A stretch of 8,940 nt of DNA from an uncultured Pirellulaceae bacterium (GTDB taxonomy: Bacteria > Planctomycetota > Planctomycetia > Pirellulales > Pirellulaceae), in NCBI GenBank assembly GCA_947258905.1, contig CAMYKF010000706.1:1-8940 (forward strand). The letters run 5' to 3'. Every line of letters begins with the position of its first letter. Positions within the stretch are counted from its first letter, which is position 1. Positions 1 to 5,665 of this stretch are shown in pieces. The position numbers were made by a program, and so were the translations under genes. The notes under the pieces were generated by a model. That model did not search any database. It was not told the origin of the DNA and saw only the letters and a program-made list of their open reading frames with translations.

Positions 1-86
1 CTCAAGGAGAAGATGTCGAAAACAAGTTCCAGAATGATGATCAGCAATATGGCTGCCACGAACAAGCCGATCCAGATCGTCATCAT
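1..86 (-). CDS. Start of an unidentified membrane protein (partial, runs off left edge)
   Basis: Reading the minus strand from the ATG at 86 gives 28 complete codons with no stop before the edge. The peptide starts MMTIWIGLF and continues as an almost unbroken run of Ile, Leu, Val, Ala and Phe to about residue 23, followed by an Asp (FDIFSL). This is a single N-terminal transmembrane helix or signal anchor. The start is well supported: AGGAG sits 5 bases upstream of the first ATG and 8 upstream of a second, adjacent ATG, so either could be used. It begins 14 bases after the stop of the adenylyltransferase gene and is probably the fourth visible member of the same operon. Too little is visible to name a family, and I do not assign a function. 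Confidence 0.72.
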   Translation of the reverse strand, partial: MMTIWIGLFVAAILLIIILELVFDIFSL

Positions 87-91
87 GGTGG

Positions 92-96
92 CTCCT
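92..96 (-). promoter_or_regulatory. Shine-Dalgarno site for the gene at 1-86
   Basis: On the minus strand AGGAG lies 5 bases before the ATG at 86 and within the short gap after the stop at 101-103. It is the only clear ribosome binding site in the window. The other three visible gene starts have none, so this site fixes the start of the cut-off membrane protein. Confidence 0.65.
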
Positions 97-100
97 GGCG

Positions 101-1168
101 TCAAATTCCAATCCATTGGGCATACAGAGAACGCGCGCGGGAGGTATCGTCGGTTCCGGTGACGATGGCGCGACCGTCGGCAAAGATGGTCAGCTCATGC
201 GGTTCGATGCGGAATTTTAGCAAATAGTCGTTGCGGGTTACGTGGCCGTGCGGCGAAAGTTTGGCTTCCAGCGCCACCAGATCGAGTTCGTGAGCAGCGG
301 ATCCGCGGATTTGCACGGCATCTCGACCACAGAGAATTTCCATTTGTGCCGCTTGCTGGCCCTCCAGCCACTGCCTCTGGCCTTGTCGACATGCCGGACA
401 GTTAATTTTGTCAGGCAGGTCTCCCAGTTGCATCGTGCGTAACCGGTTGGACCACAAGTCAACGATGGTCAGCCCCGTGTTAACCCGGTCAATGTTGCCC
501 GACAATATCTTGATCGCTTCCATTGATTCCAGCGAAGCGATGATATTCACGACCGGACCAAGAATGCCTGCCGTGTCGCAACCCGGCGTGGTCCCCGGCG
601 GCGGCGGTCCGTCGGCCATCAGGCAATGCAAACAGGCAGATGTGCCGGGCACAATCGTCATCGTCTGGCCTTCGCTGCCGATGCAGCCACCGTAGATCCA
701 CGGCACTCCGTGCTCCAGTGACCAGTCGTTAAGCAGAAACCGGACTTCAAAATTGTCAGTACCGTCAACAATGACGTCGACCGAATCGGCGATGTGCCCG
801 ATGTTTCGATAATCGACGTCCGCTACCAACGATTCGATCACGATGGACGAGTTAATGGCTCGCAACTTGTTGGCCGCCGCGACCGCCTTGGGCAGCCCGG
901 ACGCCACGTCCGCTTCGTCGTACAGCACTTGCCGCTGCAGGTTATGCAGTTCAAGATAATCGCGGTCAACAATTTTCAGCTTGCCCACGCCGGCCCGCGT
1001 CAACGACTCGGCAATCACACTGCCCAGCGCCCCGCATCCGACGATCAGAGCCGCGGACCGCTGCAATTCTTGCTGGCCGCCCAATCCCATCGGCGCGAAA
1101 CGGATTTGCCGGGCGTACCGCGCGAGATCTTCCGGGATGTCGCGATCGTGTTGCGATTGGGAATTCAA
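101..1168 (-). CDS. thiF: ThiF/MoeB-family adenylyltransferase (E1-like, sulfur-carrier activating)
   Basis: Proteins of this family adenylate the C-terminal glycine of a small sulfur carrier (ThiS or MoaD) in the cytoplasm, for thiamine or molybdopterin synthesis. Visible in the 355 residues: the N-terminal RYARQIRF motif (17-24); nucleotide loop GCGALG (44-49); Asp68 ending the second strand; NLQRQ (76-80) with the arginine used in ATP contact; Lys94; GTDN (136-139); two zinc CxxC pairs at Cys179/182 and Cys257/260; and Cys197 in PGCDTAGILGP, at the position of the ThiF-type catalytic cysteine. Residues 270-355 form an extra domain ending in the pattern DGRAIVTGTDD...ARSLYA, seen at the end of some ThiF/MoeB proteins; it is not a rhodanese. 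The start is TTG, in a TTGA overlap with the uvrA stop; the first ATG (Met27) would delete RYARQIRF. ThiF versus MoeB cannot be settled because no carrier gene is in view, so the symbol is tentative. Confidence 0.9.
   Translation of the reverse strand: MNSQSQHDRDIPEDLARYARQIRFAPMGLGGQQELQRSAALIVGCGALGSVIAESLTRAGVGKLKIVDRDYLELHNLQRQVLYDEADVASGLPKAVAAANKLRAINSSIVIESLVADVDYRNIGHIADSVDVIVDGTDNFEVRFLLNDWSLEHGVPWIYGGCIGSEGQTMTIVPGTSACLHCLMADGPPPPGTTPGCDTAGILGPVVNIIASLESMEAIKILSGNIDRVNTGLTIVDLWSNRLRTMQLGDLPDKINCPACRQGQRQWLEGQQAAQMEILCGRDAVQIRGSAAHELDLVALEAKLSPHGHVTRNDYLLKFRIEPHELTIFADGRAIVTGTDDTSRARSLYAQWIGI
1165..1168 (-). other. TTGA stop/start overlap (uvrA into thiF/moeB)
   Basis: The minus-strand bases TTGA hold the TTG start of the adenylyltransferase and the TGA stop of the UvrA gene. 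No clear Shine-Dalgarno sequence precedes the TTG (upstream bases are CAGCAGGCCACCGC). Re-initiation by ribosomes finishing uvrA is therefore the simplest explanation for its translation; this is inferred. Confidence 0.75.
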
Positions 1169-4020
1169 GCGGTGGCCTGCTGGATGAGTTGTGCAAGGTA
1201 ACGTCCCGTGACGCTTTCATCATTTTCGCTGATTTCCTCGGGAGTTCCAGTCGCGATGATGCGGCCGCCGGCGTCGGCAGCCCCGGGTCCCACGTCGATG
1301 ATGTGGTCCGCATGCGCCATCATCAGCAGATGATGCTCGATCACGATCAGGGAATGGCCCACGTCAATCAAGGCGTCAAAACAATCGATCAGCCGCACAA
1401 CGTCAGCCATGTGCAGTCCGCTGGTGGGTTCATCCATGATGAACAGCGTCCGTTTGGCGCCGCCGGCACCGAGGAAAGCCGCCAGTTTGAGCCGCTGGGC
1501 TTCGCCCGTGGAGAGCGTACTGACCGGCTGGCCCAGCTGGACGTAACCCAGCCCCACGTCCTTCAACAATTTCAGCCGCGTTTGTACACGTTTGTGGCCG
1601 CGAAAAAACGCAAAGCCGTCATCGACGGTCATTTCCAGCACTTCGGCAATATTGCGATTGCGGTAACGCACTTCGCGAATCGACGACTTGAAACGCGTGC
1701 CGCCGCATTGTTCGCATTTGCGCAGCACATCGGCCATAAATTGCATATCGATCGTCAGGTAACCTTCACCATTGCAATGCTCACAGCGGCCGCCTTCGAC
1801 GTTGAAACTGAAATGACCAGGTTTTAGACTTCTCGTTTTGGCGTCGACGGTTCCGGCAAACACCTTGCGGATTTCATCAAAGGCCTTGACGTAGGTTGCC
1901 GGGTTGCTGCGCGAGATCTTTCCCAAAGCCGTTTGATCGATTACGGCGATCTGGTCGATCTTGCCCGCGCCCAGCACCTGATCACAATCGGGCCGGGTTG
2001 GCGATCCGGACCGCAGCTCCATCTCAATGGCCGGTGCCAGCGTTTGACGCACCAGTGAACTCTTGCCGGAACCGCTGACCCCCGTTACCACGCACAACAC
2101 GCCCAGCGGAAATTCAGCGTCGATGTTCTTCAAGTTATTGGTGCGTGCGCCAAACAGCTTGATCTTGCTCCGTGAGGCGTCGCGTCGCCGCTCGGCTGAG
2201 TAGCTGAATCCGCGTTTGCCTGCCAGGAACTGGCCGGTCGGCGTCGTGGCCTGTGCCGCAAGGTCCCCGGGCGAGCCGTCAAACACAATCTCGCCGCCCG
2301 CGCGGCCAGCCGATGGCCCGAGTTCCACGACTCGCTGGCTCATCGTGATTATCTCGGGGTCATGATCAACAATCACAACCGTGTTGCGTCGATCGTGCAG
2401 CTCGCAGATCTGCGGCTTTAGCTTCTGCACATCGTGCGGATGCAAACCGGCCGACGGCTCATCGATCACATACAAAAGGTTGACCAGCGTCGAGCCCAGC
2501 GCGCGGGTCAGGGCCACACGCTGTTGCTCGCCGGCACTGAGAGTTCGCAGCGGGCGATCCAGCGTCAAATAGCCCACACCAACTTGCTGAAGGTATCGCA
2601 ACCGATCAGTGATCTGATGAACCAGCTGAGTCTGCGCCCGATCGTCAGATGCGGATTCCCCGGCCTCAAGGCACTGAATCAACTCGTCAATGGAAGTGGC
2701 TGACAGTTCGGCGATATTGCGCCCATCGATTTGCCAGGCAAGGGCAGTATCATTCAGCCGCCGACCGTGACATTGCGGACAATCACGCCAGGAACGCCAC
2801 CGCGCCAAAAAAATCCGCAGGTGCATTTTGTATTTGCGTTTTTCCAGCCAGCGAAAGAAGCCATTCAGGCCACCAAAGTCATTGGCACGATCGCCTTGCC
2901 AGATCAAATCGAGGTGTTCTTTTCCCATTTCGGAAAACGGCACGTCCAATGGCAGGTCATGCTGATCCGCGATGGCAATTAACTCATCCAGTTCATGTTG
3001 GTAGGCGGGCGACTTCCAAGGCACGATGGCGCCCTCGCGCAGGGTTTTGGAAGGATCCGGTACGATCTTGTCCATGTCGATATAATGAACGCTGCCAAAG
3101 CCTTCACATTCCGGACAGGCGCCGTGCGGACTGTTGAAACTGAACAGTGCCGCTTCGGGTTCGGAAAACCCGCGCTGACAATTTCCGCAAATCAGATGAT
3201 TGCAGTAACCGCGACGTTCCCACAGGCGCCCATCAATCGTTTGCGCAGCATCAGACTTTGCGCCAGCGGGCAGTTCCAGCAAAACCGCGGCATGTCCGTG
3301 GCCGTAAAAGTACGCCGTCTCCAGCGACTCGGTACAACGGGACGGCAAGTCGCTGCTGGTTTTCAGCCGATCAACCACCACCTGCAACTCGGCCGCTTCG
3401 TCGCTGGTATCCGAGTCTCCGATGAGCCCATCCACTTCGCCGGATGATCCCTGGAATATGACCCGGCGAAATCCGTTGCGACGCAAGTCGGACAGAACGC
3501 TCTCCCGCTCCCCGGCGGACTGCCAGGAAACGGGAAAGGCGATTTGCAAACGCCTTCCTTCCTGAATTTCGGCCAGTTCCGAAGTCACGTCCTGTGGCGA
3601 GTTGCATGTCACGGCCCGCTGGCAATCCGGACATACCAGTTCGGCGGTTCTCGCAAACAGCAGCCGCAAAAACTCGATTACTTCGGTGACCGTTCCCACG
3701 GTCGTGCGTGCGTTGCCTGATTTGCGGGAGGCCGTGACGGCGATGGCCGGCGGAATTCCCTGGATTTCGTCGGCTTCCGGTTTTTCCAGCTGATGCAGGA
3801 ACTGCCGGGTGTAGGGCGAAAAACATTCGATGTAGCGACGTTGACCTTCGGCGAACAGGGTGTCGAGTGCGAGGCTGGTCTTGCCACTGCCGCTCAACCC
3901 GCAAAATGTCAGCAGTTGTCCATGCGGGATGTCGAGATCCACATCCTTCAGATTATTGACGCGGACGCCCCGCAACTGGATAACGCCCACAGCCGGGTCA
4001 GACGCAACGGGCCGGTTCAT
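1165..4020 (-). CDS. uvrA: UvrA-type excinuclease ABC subunit A (divergent)
   Basis: UvrA is the dimeric ATPase that finds bulky DNA lesions and loads UvrB in nucleotide excision repair. This one has 951 residues (E. coli UvrA has 940). First cassette: Walker A GLSGSGKTS (41-49); signature LSAGEQQR (494-501); Walker B VIDEPSAGLH (518-527); His553. Second cassette: Walker A GVSGSGKSS (647-655); signature LSTGEAQR (836-843); Walker B IMDEPTSGLH (861-870); His896. Zinc modules: Cys278/281 with Cys302/305, CPQC (414-417), and Cys746/749 with Cys769/772, spaced as in E. coli UvrA. The UvrB-binding region (about 131-250) and insertion domain (about 306-413) are present but diverged, and there is an extra CPDC at 130-133. 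Both signatures differ from the usual LSGGEAQR, so this may be a paralogue rather than the main repair UvrA. The ATG overlaps the DAHP synthase stop, and its own stop overlaps the thiF/moeB start. Confidence 0.93.
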   Translation of the reverse strand: MNRPVASDPAVGVIQLRGVRVNNLKDVDLDIPHGQLLTFCGLSGSGKTSLALDTLFAEGQRRYIECFSPYTRQFLHQLEKPEADEIQGIPPAIAVTASRKSGNARTTVGTVTEVIEFLRLLFARTAELVCPDCQRAVTCNSPQDVTSELAEIQEGRRLQIAFPVSWQSAGERESVLSDLRRNGFRRVIFQGSSGEVDGLIGDSDTSDEAAELQVVVDRLKTSSDLPSRCTESLETAYFYGHGHAAVLLELPAGAKSDAAQTIDGRLWERRGYCNHLICGNCQRGFSEPEAALFSFNSPHGACPECEGFGSVHYIDMDKIVPDPSKTLREGAIVPWKSPAYQHELDELIAIADQHDLPLDVPFSEMGKEHLDLIWQGDRANDFGGLNGFFRWLEKRKYKMHLRIFLARWRSWRDCPQCHGRRLNDTALAWQIDGRNIAELSATSIDELIQCLEAGESASDDRAQTQLVHQITDRLRYLQQVGVGYLTLDRPLRTLSAGEQQRVALTRALGSTLVNLLYVIDEPSAGLHPHDVQKLKPQICELHDRRNTVVIVDHDPEIITMSQRVVELGPSAGRAGGEIVFDGSPGDLAAQATTPTGQFLAGKRGFSYSAERRRDASRSKIKLFGARTNNLKNIDAEFPLGVLCVVTGVSGSGKSSLVRQTLAPAIEMELRSGSPTRPDCDQVLGAGKIDQIAVIDQTALGKISRSNPATYVKAFDEIRKVFAGTVDAKTRSLKPGHFSFNVEGGRCEHCNGEGYLTIDMQFMADVLRKCEQCGGTRFKSSIREVRYRNRNIAEVLEMTVDDGFAFFRGHKRVQTRLKLLKDVGLGYVQLGQPVSTLSTGEAQRLKLAAFLGAGGAKRTLFIMDEPTSGLHMADVVRLIDCFDALIDVGHSLIVIEHHLLMMAHADHIIDVGPGAADAGGRIIATGTPEEISENDESVTGRYLAQLIQQATA
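4017..4020 (-). other. ATGA stop/start overlap (DAHP synthase into uvrA)
   Basis: The minus-strand bases ATGA hold the ATG start of uvrA and the TGA stop of the DAHP synthase gene. The sequence just upstream (GATGAGATGTCCGC) has no convincing Shine-Dalgarno match, so translation of uvrA probably depends on ribosomes arriving from the upstream gene. This coupling is an inference from the overlap. Confidence 0.8.
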
Positions 4021-5387
4021 GCGGACATCTCATCGGCGATCAAAAAGGCGATCTCCATGGCCTGATCGTAATTCAGCCGCGGATCGACAGCAGATTTGTA
4101 GGCTCGCGACAGATCAGATTCCTTCAACCCGCGAGCACCACCTACACACTCGGTGACGTTGTCCCCCGTCAACTCGAGGTGCACGCCCCCTAAAACCGAA
4201 TCCATGCGACGATGAATTTGAAAGGCCTTTTTTAGTTCCTCGACGATGGCATCAAAGCTGCGTGTCTTGGTGCCTTCGTCGGTTTGAAACGTGTTGCCGT
4301 GCATGGGGTCGCTGCACCACAAGACGTCCTGACCGGATTTCTGAATCGCGGAGACCAACCCCGGCAAACGGTCTTCGATTTCCAGCGCACCCAGACGATG
4401 GATCAACGTGATGCGACCCGGTTCGTTGGAAGGATTCAGTACCTTGACCAGCGCCACGAGTTCCTCACCGGAAATCTTGCCATCGACCTTGATACCGATG
4501 GGGTTTTCGATGCCGCGAAAGAACTCCACGTGGGCTCCGTCGAGCGAGCGAGTGCGATTGCCAATCCACGGAAAATGGGCGTTCAGGTTGTACCAGCCGT
4601 CACGTCGCGGCACACGTTGTGTCTGGGCCTGTTCGTAGATCAGATGCAATCCCTCATGCGATGTGTAAATGTCCACCGACGTCGAACTGGCGATCGAACG
4701 ATCGAGGATCGATTCCATAAACTGCAGCGAATTCGCGATCGAATGGACCATGTCATGAAACTGCTGGGCGCGGGGCGTATCCCTCGCGAATTCCAGGTCC
4801 CAGTTCTCGGGATGGTGCAGGTCGGCAAAGCCTCCGCCAATCAGGCTGCGGATGAAGTTCAGCGTAAGGGCCGCTCGTTCGTAGCCCCGAATCAGCAACT
4901 CGGGGTCGGGCTGCCGATCCTCGGAAGTAAACGAACTGCGATTGACGATGTCTCCGCGATAGACAGGCAAGGTCACGCCATCGCGCGTTTCCGTGGCTGA
5001 CGAGCGCGGCTTGGCGTACTGGCCTGCAATACGTCCGACGCGAATCACGCGTTTGTTGGAGGCGTACGTGAGCACAAAGCTCATTTGAATCAGCACCTTC
5101 AGATTGCGTACGATGGCGTCGGTCTGACACTCCTCGATGCGTTCGGAACAATCACCGCCCTGTAGCAGGAACGCCTCGCCACGCGAGGCCCTGACAAGCT
5201 GTTCCTTGAGACTTTCGATCTCCCAGCTGATGACCAGAGGCGGCAACTGGGATAGCCGCTCGACGGCGCTGGCGACGGCCGCCGCATCGGGATATTCGGG
5301 CTGCTGTACCGCGGTTTGCTGTTGCCACGAATCGGGCGCCCAGGCCCGCCCGAGAATTTCCTGTACCTGATCGTGACGCTTGTCCAT
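4017..5387 (-). CDS. aroG: Class II DAHP synthase (3-deoxy-7-phosphoheptulonate synthase)
   Basis: Condenses phosphoenolpyruvate with erythrose 4-phosphate to DAHP, the committed step of the shikimate pathway to Phe, Tyr and Trp, in the cytoplasm. The 456 residues are close to the 462 of M. tuberculosis AroG, the best-known class II enzyme. The four metal ligands are visible: Cys80 (QGGDCSE), His363 (DPMHGNT), Glu405 (GVHLELTG) and Asp435 (VDPRLN). The last three are each six residues below the mycobacterial His369, Glu411 and Asp441, and Cys80 is seven below Cys87. Other family motifs: WEIESLKEQL near 55-64, GRIAGQYAKPRS (118-129), and TLIHRLGALEI (327-337). The ATG at 5387 has no Shine-Dalgarno sequence upstream. 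It is the first gene of the apparent operon, so its promoter should lie in 5388-5665. I cannot tell from sequence whether it is feedback-regulated. The symbol follows the mycobacterial gene; class II members also carry other aro/phz names. Confidence 0.95.
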   Translation of the reverse strand: MDKRHDQVQEILGRAWAPDSWQQQTAVQQPEYPDAAAVASAVERLSQLPPLVISWEIESLKEQLVRASRGEAFLLQGGDCSERIEECQTDAIVRNLKVLIQMSFVLTYASNKRVIRVGRIAGQYAKPRSSATETRDGVTLPVYRGDIVNRSSFTSEDRQPDPELLIRGYERAALTLNFIRSLIGGGFADLHHPENWDLEFARDTPRAQQFHDMVHSIANSLQFMESILDRSIASSTSVDIYTSHEGLHLIYEQAQTQRVPRRDGWYNLNAHFPWIGNRTRSLDGAHVEFFRGIENPIGIKVDGKISGEELVALVKVLNPSNEPGRITLIHRLGALEIEDRLPGLVSAIQKSGQDVLWCSDPMHGNTFQTDEGTKTRSFDAIVEELKKAFQIHRRMDSVLGGVHLELTGDNVTECVGGARGLKESDLSRAYKSAVDPRLNYDQAMEIAFLIADEMSA

Positions 5388-5487
5388 ACGGTCAGGCTAA
5401 CACAGGGGACCAAAGGTGGAAATGGCTTGAGAAAGCGGGCAGATCGAGCTGAACAGCATGGGCAGCAGCGGTTCGCGGCCGGCCGAT

Positions 5488-5511
5488 AAAAAGATCGTCG
5501 CCAGCTGACGA
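5488..5511 (-). terminator. Possible weak intrinsic terminator after the exporter gene
   Basis: On the minus strand TCGTC (5511-5507) and GACGA (5499-5495) can pair into a 5-bp stem with a 7-base loop. Two bases later comes a run of five T (5492-5488). The order and polarity suit termination of the exporter transcript, which stops about 155 bases upstream. The stem is short and only moderately GC-rich, so this may be chance. A rival stem, CGAT/ATCG, flanks the same T-run. Confidence 0.28.
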
Positions 5512-5515
5512 GCAG

Positions 5516-5547
5516 GACGGGACCACTGTCCGGACCACTGTCCCGTC
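5516..5547. repeat. Tandem 12-bp repeat nested in a 32-bp near-palindrome
   Basis: The unit GGACCACTGTCC occurs twice head to tail with no gap, at 5520-5531 and 5532-5543. Each unit is itself a hairpin (GGAC, loop CACT, GTCC). The pair is flanked so that the whole reads GACGGGAC, CACT, GTCCGGAC, CACT, GTCCCGTC: an 8-bp outer palindrome, a perfect 8-bp centre and two CACT mismatched blocks. It lies about 130-160 bases upstream of the DAHP synthase start and about 120 bases after the exporter stop. It could be an operator for a dimeric regulator, an RNA structure at the exporter 3' end, or a short repeat expansion. No T-run follows directly on the minus strand. Confidence 0.7.
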
Positions 5548-5581
5548 TGAGTTGGTCGGTATCTGATGTTCACCTGACATC

Positions 5582-5607
5582 GCGACAACGCGGAATGCCT
5601 GCGACAA
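5582..5607 (-). repeat. Spaced direct repeat TTGTCGC
   Basis: On the minus strand TTGTCGC occurs at 5607-5601 and again at 5588-5582, a start-to-start distance of 19 bases. A 7-mer repeated once can be chance. Its place in the non-coding region ahead of the operon makes it a candidate regulator half-site pair. No good -10 sequence follows either copy, so I do not call it a promoter. Confidence 0.35.
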
Positions 5608-5665
5608 TAGTCCCTTGGTAGTTGCTGTGCACTCCGTTGCGAAACGCCTGCACCAACCATCACCG

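Larger units (their letters stand above)
5388..5665. other. Intergenic region holding the likely operon promoter
   Basis: This is the only sizeable non-coding stretch: 278 bases between the exporter stop and the DAHP synthase start. It contains a repeat/palindrome at 5516-5547, a spaced direct repeat at 5582-5607 and a weak hairpin plus T-run at 5488-5511, each listed separately. I looked for sigma-70 style -35/-10 pairs on the minus strand and found no convincing one, and no tRNA, T-box or attenuator-like peptide is evident. A 95-codon minus-strand frame spans it (start 5679) but looks non-coding. The promoter of the four-gene operon is expected here by position only. Confidence 0.6.

Noticed and set aside
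1189..1827. Long plus-strand open frames opposite uvrA, DAHP synthase and the exporter (such as 1189-1827, 4284-5000 and 6749-7648)
   Set aside because: They lie wholly antisense to well-recognised genes, lack family motifs, and are rich in His, Arg and Gln as expected for mirror frames of GC-rich coding DNA.
101..4020. An E1-like protein beside a large ATPase, suggesting a bacterial ubiquitin-like or anti-phage conjugation system
   Set aside because: There is no E2-like, JAB peptidase or ubiquitin-like gene in view. The E1 has the zinc CxxC pairs and tail of metabolic ThiF/MoeB proteins, and the ATPase is a full UvrA with repair-type zinc modules.
5475..5486. GC-rich palindrome around GGCCGGCC in the intergenic region
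   Set aside because: A single short GC palindrome is expected by chance at this composition, and nothing around it marks an origin, attachment site or operator.
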